Origin: Nocardioides sp. JQ2195 | GTDB taxonomy: Bacteria > Actinomycetota > Actinomycetes > Propionibacteriales > Nocardioidaceae | Length of the DNA stretch: 64,000 nt | NCBI RefSeq assembly: GCF_012272695.1 | Contig: NZ_CP050902.1 | Location: 2,232,001-2,296,000 of the forward strand | Direction of reading: 5' to 3' | Shown: positions 16,401 to 24,200 of the stretch, piece after piece | Position numbering within the stretch: position 1 is the stretch's first letter | Layout: each line of letters starts with the position of its first letter | Notes under the pieces: model-generated | What the model saw: only the letters and a program-made list of their open reading frames with translations | Database searches by the model: none | What the model was told of the DNA's origin: nothing | Position numbers and translations under genes: made by a program

Positions 16401-18002
16401 GGGCTCGGCGTGCCGACCCCGCCCGGCACTCCCGATGCCTTCACCGAGCCCGTCGAGGATCCTCTCGGCGACCTGGTCGGACGCTTCGCGCGCAGCCACG
16501 GCCCCTTCACGTCGGCCGAGGTCGCCGCACGACTGGGGCTCGGGGTCGCGGTGGCCCAGCAGACCCTGGTCCGGCTCGCCTCGAGCGGCCGCGTGCTGGA
16601 GGGTGAGTTCCGCCCCTCCGGGAGCTCGGGCAGCCAGGAGTGGTGTGACGCCGAGGTGCTGCGCAAGCTGCGCCGGCGCTCGCTGGCCCGGTTGCGCAAG
16701 GAGGTCGAGCCCGTCGAGCCGGAGGTGCTCGGCCGGTTCCTCCCCACCTGGCAGAACCTCACGTCCTCCCGTGGCAACGGGGGTGCCCTGCGCGGCATCG
16801 ACGGCGTGCTCACCGCGGTCGACCAGCTGGCCGGGTGCCCCGTGCCGGCCTCGGCGCTCGAGCCGCTGGTGCTGGCAGCCAGGGTGAGCGACTACGAGCC
16901 GTCGATGCTCGACGAGCTCACCGCCACCGGCGAGGTGCTGTGGTCGGGCCACGGGGCACTGCCCGGCAGCGACGGCTGGATCTCGGTCCACCTGGCCGAC
17001 CAGGCTCCGCTCACCCTGCCCGAGCCTTCCTCGGACCTTCTCGGCGAGACCCATCGGGCCGTGCTGGAGGCACTGTCCCCCGGAGGGGCCTACTTCTTCC
17101 GACAGCTGGGCGCGGCCGTCGGGTCGACCGACGACTCAGAGCTGTCCGCCGCCCTGTGGGACCTGGTCTGGGCCGGTCACCTGACCAACGACACCCTCGC
17201 CCCGGTGCGAGCGCTCACCCGCTCCGGCACGACCACCCACCGGAGTCGGCGTACTCCCCCGAGGGCGCGCGGCAGCGCCCGCGGCCGCGCGACGATGCCC
17301 TCGCGCACCGGACCGCCCGAGACCGCCGGACGCTGGGCCGCCCTGCCCGCGATCGAGGACGACGCGACCCGCCGGACGCACGCCACCGCGGAGGCCCTGC
17401 TCGAGCGCCACGGAGTGGTCACCCGCGGTGCGGTCGCCAGCGAGCGGGTGGTGGGCGGCTTTGCGGCGGTCTACAAGGTGCTCTCCCTCTTCGAGGACTC
17501 CGGGCGCTGTCGACGCGGCTACTTCGTGGACGGGCTCGGGGCGGCCCAGTTCGGCTCGGCGGGCGCGGTCGACCGGCTGCGCACCTTCGTCGAGCAGTCT
17601 CCCGGCGAGAAGCCGGTCGCCGTGGCGTTGGCCGCCACCGACCCCGCCAACCCGTTCGGCGCTGCCCTGTCCTGGCCGGAGCGCGTGACCGAGGAGGGCG
17701 CCGGGCACCGTCCCGGGCGCAAGGCCGGCGCGATGGTGGTGCTGGTCGACGGGGCGCTCGGGCTCTACGTCGAGCGTGGCGGACGCACCCTGCTCACCTT
17801 CACCGACTCCCCCGACCTGCTCGGTCCGGCCTGCTCGGCGCTGGCCGACGCCGTACGCCGTGGCGCGCTCGGGCGGCTCACGGTGGAGAAGGCGGACGGC
17901 GAGCCCCTGCTCGGCCGTGGCGACTCGTCCTCCCCCTTGCGCATCGCCCTGCAGCAGGCGGGGTTCGTGACCACACCGAAGGGGCTGAGGATCCGTGCCT
18001 GA
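13446..18002 (+). CDS. lhr: Lhr-type ATP-dependent helicase
   Basis: A 1518-residue superfamily-2 helicase of the long actinobacterial Lhr type (about 1500 residues). The helicase core carries Walker A APTGSGKT (about 39-46), the DEVH box in VILDEVHAVAG (about 165), SAT in RIGLSATVRP and motif VI in ALQRVGRAGHQVGE (about 397-410). The long C-terminal half contains winged-helix and Lhr-core domains. It translocates 3' to 5' on DNA and unwinds RNA:DNA duplexes in repair. I chose the ATG at 13446 (MALEQFSAPTRAWF) over upstream in-frame ATGs because the conserved sequence begins there. The nei gene starts eight bases inside its 3' end, and the two form a DNA-repair pair. Confidence 0.95.
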   Translation: MALEQFSAPTRAWFEAAFAEPTPAQAGAWASIGAGQHSLVVAPTGSGKTLSAFLWSIDRLLTADPPDDKLRRCRVLYVSPLKALAVDVERNLRAPLAGIRHTAERLGQTVNVVSIGLRSGDTSAADRRRFQTNPPDIMITTPESLFLMLTSRAREALRGVETVILDEVHAVAGTKRGAHLALSLERLDDLLERPAQRIGLSATVRPLDEVARFLGGTAPVTIVAPPAQKSWDLKVVVPVEDMSEIGQPLEDDFEGPAAGGPRAVSIWPHVEERVVDLLESHRSTIVFANSRRLAERLTARFNEIAAERAGVEPAADGSPPAQVMAQSGQSDGAPAVIAKAHHGSVSKEQRSLIEDELKRGRLPAVVATSSLELGIDMGAVDLVIQIESPPSVASALQRVGRAGHQVGEVSRGVLFPKHRGDLAQTAVTVQRMRTGGIESLRVPANPLDVLAQQVIAAAALDDWDVDALYALVRRTASFAGLPRAAYDATLDLLSGRYPSDEFAELRPRIVWDRVTGQLTGRPGAQRLAVTSGGTIPDRGLFGVFLVGEKANRVGELDEEMVYESRVGDVFALGATSWRIEDITHDRVLVTPAPGVPGRLPFWKGDSLGRPAELGQAVGAFTRELATMPAAEARVAATDVGLDAWAADNLLAYLAEQREATNQLPSDQTIVVERFRDELGDWRLVVHSPYGTPVHAPWALAVNTRLRERYGVEASAVASDDGIVLRIPDTDAEPPGGDVVVFAPDEIEDLVTSEVGGSALFASRFRECAARALLLPRRDPGRRSPLWQQRQRSAQLLEVAAKYPSFPIVLEAVREVLQDVYDLPSLVALLRRIDQREVRVVDVATAQPSPYARSLLFGYVAQFVYEGDSPIAERRAAALSLDQGLLAELLGRAELRELLDPEVLAEVEAELQRLATDRRARDSEGIADLLRLLGPLTHAEIAARCVDDADVAGWIAHLADSRRAVPVRMGGEDRWSAVEDVARLRDGLGVPTPPGTPDAFTEPVEDPLGDLVGRFARSHGPFTSAEVAARLGLGVAVAQQTLVRLASSGRVLEGEFRPSGSSGSQEWCDAEVLRKLRRRSLARLRKEVEPVEPEVLGRFLPTWQNLTSSRGNGGALRGIDGVLTAVDQLAGCPVPASALEPLVLAARVSDYEPSMLDELTATGEVLWSGHGALPGSDGWISVHLADQAPLTLPEPSSDLLGETHRAVLEALSPGGAYFFRQLGAAVGSTDDSELSAALWDLVWAGHLTNDTLAPVRALTRSGTTTHRSRRTPPRARGSARGRATMPSRTGPPETAGRWAALPAIEDDATRRTHATAEALLERHGVVTRGAVASERVVGGFAAVYKVLSLFEDSGRCRRGYFVDGLGAAQFGSAGAVDRLRTFVEQSPGEKPVAVALAATDPANPFGAALSWPERVTEEGAGHRPGRKAGAMVVLVDGALGLYVERGGRTLLTFTDSPDLLGPACSALADAVRRGALGRLTVEKADGEPLLGRGDSSSPLRIALQQAGFVTTPKGLRIRA

Positions 18003-18774
18003 AGGCGACACCGTCTGGCGCACCGCACGTGCCCTGGACTCGGCCCTCACCGGGGCCAGGATCACGATGAGCGACTTCCGGGTGCCGTCGTTGGCCGAGG
18101 TGGACCTGCGCGGTCGGCTGGTCAACGGCACCGTCTCGCGCGGCAAGCACCTGCTCACCCGCATCGGAGACGACCACCTGCTGCACACCCACCTGAAGAT
18201 GGAGGGTTCTTGGCACCTCTACCGCTCGGAGTCGCGCTGGCAGCGCCCCGTGGAGCAGGCCCGCGTCGTGCTGCGCACCCCCCGCTGGATCGCGGTCGGG
18301 TTCTCCCTCGGTGTGCTGGAGCTGCTGGGCGCCGACGAGACGGAGCGAGCGGTCGGCCATCTCGGTCCCGACCTGTTGGGTGAGGACTGGTCGCCCGACG
18401 AAGCCATCCGCCGCCTCATGGTCGCGCCGGACCGCACGATCGGCGAGGCCCTCCTCGACCAACGCAACCTGGCTGGCATCGGCAACCTCTATCGCAGTGA
18501 GCTCTGCTTCCTCAACGGGATCCTCCCGACCACGCCGGTCGCGGAGATCCGTGACCTGCGACGGTTGATGGCCCGGGCCAAGGCGTTGCTCGAGGCCAAC
18601 AAGACGCGACGCATCCAGACCACCACGGGCAACACCCGCCACGGACACCAGCACTGGGTCTACGGGCGCAACGGTCAACCGTGCGCTCGGTGCGGCACGA
18701 CCGTGAGGATGGAGATGATCGGCACACCGGGACGCGAGCGGGCGGCGTACTGGTGTCCTTCGTGCCAGCACTGA
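17995..18774 (+). CDS. nei: Endonuclease VIII / Fpg-Nei family DNA glycosylase
   Basis: A 259-residue bifunctional DNA glycosylase/AP lyase that removes oxidised bases. After the initiator (GTG) comes PEGDT, giving the catalytic Pro2 and Glu3 typical of Nei. Conserved Lys in RGKHLLTRI, the helix-two-turns-helix around IGEALLDQRNLAGIGNLYRS and a C-terminal zinc finger (CARCGTTV, then CPSCQ at the end) are all visible. The length is normal. The start overlaps lhr by eight bases, so the two are translationally coupled. The lhr-nei order is common in actinobacteria near clgR and recA. Confidence 0.95.
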   Translation: MPEGDTVWRTARALDSALTGARITMSDFRVPSLAEVDLRGRLVNGTVSRGKHLLTRIGDDHLLHTHLKMEGSWHLYRSESRWQRPVEQARVVLRTPRWIAVGFSLGVLELLGADETERAVGHLGPDLLGEDWSPDEAIRRLMVAPDRTIGEALLDQRNLAGIGNLYRSELCFLNGILPTTPVAEIRDLRRLMARAKALLEANKTRRIQTTTGNTRHGHQHWVYGRNGQPCARCGTTVRMEMIGTPGRERAAYWCPSCQH

Positions 18775-18815
18775 CCCGGCGCCCGAGCACGTCCGTGGAC
18801 CGGGGCGGCGCCCTC

Positions 18816-19121
18816 TCAGGCTGCGGAGGCGACCACACCGGGGCCGGTGCCCACGGTGATCGGCGTCGGCACGATCTCGAGCGCGCGTTCCTCCACGGCG
18901 ACCGCGTCACTCACGTCACGCAGCACGTCGGAGAGCGGCAGGTCGAGGGCACCACACAGCGATGCCAGCAGCTCGGACGATGCTTCCTTCTGGCCACGCT
19001 CGATCTCGGAGATGTAACCGAGGCTCACCCGGGCCTCCGCGGAGACCTCACGCAGGGTCAGGCCACGCCGCATGCGATGCGCGCGAAGCACCTCGCCGAG
19101 GATCCGACGAAAGAGCACCAT
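18816..19121 (-). CDS. clgR: ClgR, Xre-type regulator of Clp protease genes
   Basis: A 101-residue Cro/CI-type regulator. The helix-turn-helix lies in HRMRRGLTLREVSAEARVSL, then GYISEIERGQKEASSELLAS, nearly invariant in ClgR proteins, followed by LPLSDVLRDVSD. ClgR activates clpP and other proteostasis genes, and its Ala-rich C-terminus (GPGVVASAA) is a ClpP degradation tag in this family. It lies in the usual actinobacterial neighbourhood (pgsA, nei, lhr), though other genes have come between it and pgsA here. It is divergent from the GH15 gene and shares a 155-base promoter region with it. Confidence 0.9.
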   Translation of the reverse strand: MVLFRRILGEVLRAHRMRRGLTLREVSAEARVSLGYISEIERGQKEASSELLASLCGALDLPLSDVLRDVSDAVAVEERALEIVPTPITVGTGPGVVASAA

Positions 19122-19276
19122 GAGCCCGTCCTTTCTCCGTTGATGGGCCCAACGCTACCTGTTCCCTGTTTCTTCCCGCCGGCGACTGCGCCAAGGTCCG
19201 GAATTCGGAGCCGGGCTGCCCGGTCGCGCGGCCGTGCGACCGGAACTGTGGTGGTCTTGCCGTTACGGTGACCTGC

Positions 19277-21058
19277 ATGGCAGCTCTACCCATCGAGGAC
19301 TACGCCCTGATCGGCGATCGACACACCGCGGCCCTGGTCGGCAAGAACGGTTCGATCGACTGGCTGTGCCTCCCCCGCTTCGACTCCTCGGCCTGTTTCG
19401 CAGCGCTGCTCGGCACCGAGGAGCACGGCCACTGGCAGTTCGAGCCCGTCGACGACTACACGGTCACCCGCCGCTACATCGGTGACTCCGCGGCACTCGA
19501 GACCACCTTCACCACCGACTCGGGCCAGGTGACGATGCTCGACCTGATGCCGGTCGGCGACGGCCGCGCCGACGTCGTACGCCGTCTCACCGGCGTGGGC
19601 GGCACCGTGCGGATGCGCCACGAGTGGGTGGTCCGGGCCGACTACGGCGAGGTGCGACCGTGGGTGCACCGCGAACGGGTCGACGACGTCGAGCTGATCG
19701 TGGCGATCGCCGGGCCCGACAAGTTCGCGCTGCGCGGCCCTCGTCTGCCGAAGGCCGCCGACCACCGTCACAGCGACGAGTTCGACGTGCGCGAGGATGA
19801 CGAGCTGACCTGGTCGACGACCTGGGTCCCCTCCTGGGCCGACCTGCCGGAGTCCATCGTCGCACCGGCGCGCATCGCCGAGACCATCGACGAGAGCAAC
19901 GACTGGGCGGCGTCGTGCCGCACGGACGTGCCCCACCGCGACCTGGTGGTGCGGTCCCTGGTGACTCTGCGGATGCTCACCCATGCGAAGACGGGAGGCA
20001 TCGTCGCCGCGCCGACCACCTCGCTGCCCGAGGACTTCGGCGGCGAACGCAACTGGGACTACCGGTTCTGCTGGCTGCGCGACGCCTCCCTGACGCTCGA
20101 GTCCCTGGTCACCGCCGGCTTCACGGACGAGGCCAAGCTGTGGCGGGGCTGGCTGCTGCGAGCGGTGGCCGGCGACCCGGAGGACATGCAGATCATGTAC
20201 ACGATCGACGGCGGGCGCCGGCTGCCCGAGCGCGAGCTCGACCACCTTCCCGGATACCTGGACTCGCGGCCGGTGCGCATCGGCAACGGAGCGGCCGACC
20301 AGCGGCAGACCGACGTGCTCGGTGAGGTGATGATCGCCCTCGACCTGGCCCGCAAGGCAGGGTTGGCCCTCGATAAGGATTCCTGGGCCCTGCAACGTGC
20401 GTTGGTCGACGAGCTCGCCGAGCACTGGCAGGAGCCCGACAACGGGCTCTGGGAGATTCGTGGGCCGTTGCGCCACTTCACCCACTCACGGGTGATGGTG
20501 TGGGCTGCCTTCGACCGGGGCATTTCAGCCGCCGAGGAGCACGGTCTCGAGGCACCGGTGGAGCGGTGGCGAGAGATCCGTGCCGCGGTCCGCGACGAGG
20601 TGTTGGCGAAGGGCTTCAACGCCGAGCGCAACTCGTTCACCCAGCACTACGACACCACCGAGGTCGACGCCTCCTTGCTGGTCCTGCCGCTGGTCGGGTT
20701 CCTGCCCGGGGACGACCCGCGCATCCTCGGCACCATCGAGGCGGTGGAGCACGACCTGATGCGTGACGGCCTCCTGCTGCGCTACCGCACGGAGTCCGGC
20801 GTCGACGGCCTCAGCGGCGGTGAGCACCCGTTCCTGGCCTGCACCTTCTGGTTGGTCTCGGCCTATGCCGAGGCCGGGCGCCCGGACGACGCGCGCGAGC
20901 TGCTCGACCGGCTCGCAGGCTTGGCCAACGACGTCGGCCTCCTCTCGGAGGAGTACGACGCCGGCAATTGTCGGATGGTCGGCAACTTCCCCCAAGCCTT
21001 CAGCCACCTGACCCTGGTCCAGGCGGCCTTCCGCCTCTCCAGGCTCGAGCAGCCCTGA
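19277..21058 (+). CDS. Glycoside hydrolase family 15 (glucoamylase/trehalase type)
   Basis: A 593-residue cytoplasmic enzyme with no signal peptide. It has the N-terminal super-beta-sandwich (IEDYALIGDRHTAALVGKNG, SIDWLCLPRFDSSACFA) and the C-terminal (alpha/alpha)6 barrel beginning around GGERNWDYRFCWLRDASLTL. The catalytic acid is probably Glu in GLWEIRGPLRHFTHS (about 391) and the base Glu in LLSEEYDAG (about 558). Actinobacterial members of this subgroup, including mycobacterial homologues, hydrolyse trehalose or alpha-glucans. The start was set at ATG 19277 (MAALPIEDYAL), with GTG 19268 as an alternative. A tandem 17-bp repeat starts two bases after its stop, followed by a strong terminator. 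Confidence 0.9.
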   Translation: MAALPIEDYALIGDRHTAALVGKNGSIDWLCLPRFDSSACFAALLGTEEHGHWQFEPVDDYTVTRRYIGDSAALETTFTTDSGQVTMLDLMPVGDGRADVVRRLTGVGGTVRMRHEWVVRADYGEVRPWVHRERVDDVELIVAIAGPDKFALRGPRLPKAADHRHSDEFDVREDDELTWSTTWVPSWADLPESIVAPARIAETIDESNDWAASCRTDVPHRDLVVRSLVTLRMLTHAKTGGIVAAPTTSLPEDFGGERNWDYRFCWLRDASLTLESLVTAGFTDEAKLWRGWLLRAVAGDPEDMQIMYTIDGGRRLPERELDHLPGYLDSRPVRIGNGAADQRQTDVLGEVMIALDLARKAGLALDKDSWALQRALVDELAEHWQEPDNGLWEIRGPLRHFTHSRVMVWAAFDRGISAAEEHGLEAPVERWREIRAAVRDEVLAKGFNAERNSFTQHYDTTEVDASLLVLPLVGFLPGDDPRILGTIEAVEHDLMRDGLLLRYRTESGVDGLSGGEHPFLACTFWLVSAYAEAGRPDDARELLDRLAGLANDVGLLSEEYDAGNCRMVGNFPQAFSHLTLVQAAFRLSRLEQP

Positions 21059-21060
21059 CG

Positions 21061-21145
21061 GTCGGGCAGTCCTCACGGTCGGGCAGTCCTCACGGTCGGG
21101 CAGTCCTCACGGTCGGGCAGTCCTCACGAACGGGCCGTCCTCACC
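21061..21145. repeat. Tandem 17-bp repeat after the GH15 gene (five units)
   Basis: Four identical units GTCGGGCAGTCCTCACG at 21061, 21078, 21095 and 21112, then a diverged fifth unit at 21129 (AACGGGCCGTCCTCACC). The array lies between the stop codon and the terminator. The unit core CGGGCAGTCCT resembles the 22-bp repeats in cydDC and ahead of the DHFR gene. Confidence 0.9.
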
Positions 21146-21152
21146 AATGAGA

Positions 21153-21184
21153 GGCGCCCGGAGGGAAGACTCCCTCCGGGCGCC
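21153..21184. terminator. Bidirectional hairpin terminator
   Basis: A perfect 14-bp stem (GGCGCCCGGAGGGA, 21153-21166, with TCCCTCCGGGCGCC, 21171-21184) with an AGAC loop. It sits between the convergent GH15 and nuclease genes. There is no U-tract, as is common in high-GC actinobacteria. Confidence 0.85.
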
Positions 21185-21207
21185 GACTCGTGCCGGTCGT
21201 GCTGGTG

Positions 21208-24200
21208 CTACTTCACGACCTTGATCGTGATCTTCTTCTTCACCGACTTGTTGAGCTTGTCGCCGGCGTACTTGACCACGACCTTCTGCTTGCCCTTCTT
21301 GGTGAACTTCTTGAGCTTGATCTTCGCCTTGCCACCCGAGAGCTTCTTGGCGTAGCTCTTGCCGTTGGCCCTGACCGTCACCTTGCCGGTGGGGGTCTGG
21401 CCGACCGCTGCGAGCGAGACCACGAGCGTGGCCCGCGTCTTCTTGACGTGGATCTTCCTCGGCTTCACCTTGACCGTCATCGACGGCTTGGCCTTGACCA
21501 CGGTCACGGTGTCGTTGGTGATCGCGACCTTCGTGTGGTCATCGCCGAAGTAGGCGACCTGGATGGTGTGCTCGCCCACCGTGTCGAGGGGGGTCACACC
21601 CATCTCGGCCGTGCCGTCCTCGAGGTTCGCCAGGGTCCGGATCATGCCGTCGACGTAGAGCACGACGTATCCGGTGGCGGTGTAGCCCTCGGTGGCCACG
21701 TTGGTCGTCACGACGATCGAGTCGGCCTTCACCACGGGCCTGTCCGTGCTGAGCGTGGTGCTCAGCTCCGGGGTCGCCTTGACGACCTCGACCTGCACGG
21801 TCGTCTCCGAGGGGTTGTTCTGCTCGTCCCCGGAGTAGCGGACGGTCAGCTGGTTGGTGCCCATCTCCAGCTTGGTGCTGTCGAACCGGATGTTGGCGGT
21901 GCCACCGGTCAGCGTCCCGGTGCCCACGACCTGGTCACCGAGCAACAGCTCCACCTGGCCGGTGGAGGGGTTGGCCGAGTCGAGCGTGGCCACCACCAGG
22001 CCCTTGCTGCCATAGGTGACCGGCTCGGCCGGGCCCTCGGCAGTGAGCGTGGTGTCGACGGCCGGCAACGGCAGGCCCACCTGGGTGAACGACGGATCGG
22101 CGATCACACCGACCGTCCACATGCCCTCGAGGTCTGCCGGTGCGGTGAACGCCACCGTGGCAGCACCGTTGGTCACCGGGAAGCTGCCCATGGGCTGCGA
22201 GTCGGTGCCGTTGGTGAGGAAGACCCGCACCTCGGTGTTGGCCGGGCTGCCGAGCGAGGTGAGGTCGAGGTTCGACAGGTCGAACGAGACCTCCTGGCCG
22301 GCGAACACCACGCCCGGGTAGCCGTGCTCGACCACCTGCTGGCGGGCGAAGTCCGGGCTGAGCGGCTGGTGGCTCTCCAGGTAGCTCATCCACAGCTCAC
22401 GGTCGACCAGGCCGGTGTCGCGGGCCACGCCGTCCTTGAAGGCGAAGAAGTTGTCTCCACCGCTCGCCAGGAACGAGAACGTCGAGACCGTGTAGGTCGC
22501 GGTGGGGTCGAGCATCTGGCCGTCGATGATCACCGAGGTGATCCGCTCACCCCTGGGCTTGGTCGGGTCCTGGGTGACCCGGACGTTGTCCGACAGGCCG
22601 AGGGCCAGGAACGGACGCGACGACCCGTCGGGCTGCCACTGCTGCTCCAGGACGGCCCTCAGCTGGGCGCCGGTGAGGTCCACCAGCGACACGTTGTTGA
22701 CGAACGGAAGCACCGAGTTGGCCTCGGCGAAGGTGACCACACCGTTGGTGTTGGCCGGGTTCTTCGAGGTGTCACCCGCGAAGAGCAGGTCGGCCCGCAG
22801 GCCACCCGGGTTGACGAGGCCCAGATCAGCCTCGAAGTCCGAGGGCAGCCCGTCGCGCAGCGCGTTGCCGACCAGGTCGCCCACGGTCGACTCCGCACCA
22901 CGGTCCTCACCGCCGGTGGGCGTCTTGGCCCGGCTGATGTCGCCGGTGATCTCGCCGACCGGCTGGTTGCCGATCTCGGCGGCGTGCGCCAGCGCTGCGT
23001 CCACGACCTGCTTGACCTGTGCCACGCGGGGGTACTTCTCGACGAGCACGGCGTCGTCCTCGGTGGTGCGGGCGACGTTGCGTGCCTCGTAGGAGACCAC
23101 GTCACCCGTTGCGGAGTCGACGGTCAGGGAGACCTGGCCGACGTTGTCGGCGTACTGACCGGTCTGGATGATCGGTCGGCTCGCGCCCTCCTCACCGGGG
23201 ACCGGAGCGTCCCAGGCGTAGGTCTGGTGGGTGTGGCCGTTGAAGATCACGTCGACCGCCGCGTCGAGGTTCGCCATCTCGGCGAACTCGCCGCCCTTGG
23301 CGACCTCCTCCTCGTAGCTCGAGCCCACGCCCTGCGTGGCGCCGGCGTGGAAGCTGGCAATGATCACGTCAGCCTCCCCGTTGGCGTCGTCACCGTCGGA
23401 GAGCTCGCCGGCGACCCGGTTCACCGCGTCGACGGGGTCACCGAACTCGATGTCCGCGATGCCGGCGGGGCTGACCAGCGAGGCGGTCTCCTCGGTCACT
23501 GCTCCGACGACGCCGACGGTCACGCCGTCGACCTCGAAGGTGGCGAACTCCGGCAGCACCGGGTCGGTGGTGCCCTTCGCGTAGACGTTGGCACCGAGGT
23601 AGTCCCACTGGGCGTTGCGGGCGTCGTCCGGACCGATGACACGGTCGCGCAGGTCGGCCCATCCCTTGTCGAACTCGTGGTTGCCCACGGCGGAGGCGTC
23701 GAGGCCCAGCGCGTTCATCACGTCGATGGTCGGCTGGTCGCCGTCCACCGCCGAGGCGAACTCGGAGGCACCGATCAGGTCACCGGCACCGACCATGAGG
23801 GTGCTGTCGGCACCGCCCTGCTCGGTGAGCTCCTCGACAGTCCCGGCCCACTTGACCGTGTTGTCGTTGATGCGGCCGTGGAAGTCGTTGACTCCGAGGA
23901 GGTTGAGCGTCACCTGGCCCTCGGCCGGAGTGTCGTCGGTCGAGATGCCGACGATCTCCGGGTCGTGGTCAGAGCTGCGGTAGACGTTGGGCTCGTAGAA
24001 GTCCGTCACGTTGTAGTTGTGACGGCTGTACTCGAAGGCCACCGACTCACCGGAGTTGATGTTCCAGATGTCGGCACCCTGCACGGTCTCCAGAGCGGCG
24101 TCGTTGGCGAGCACGTGGTCCAGCGAGCCGGAGAGACCACTGAAGGAGTACGTCGACTCGCCCTCGGTGTCGGACTCCACGGCGGTGAAGCCGGCGTCGT

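Noticed and set aside
12684..17054. Open frame of over 1400 codons antisense to the amidohydrolase and lhr
   Set aside because: It is the mirror of strongly conserved lhr codons in high-GC DNA, has low-complexity Gly/Arg/His/Gln-rich composition and no recognisable domain.
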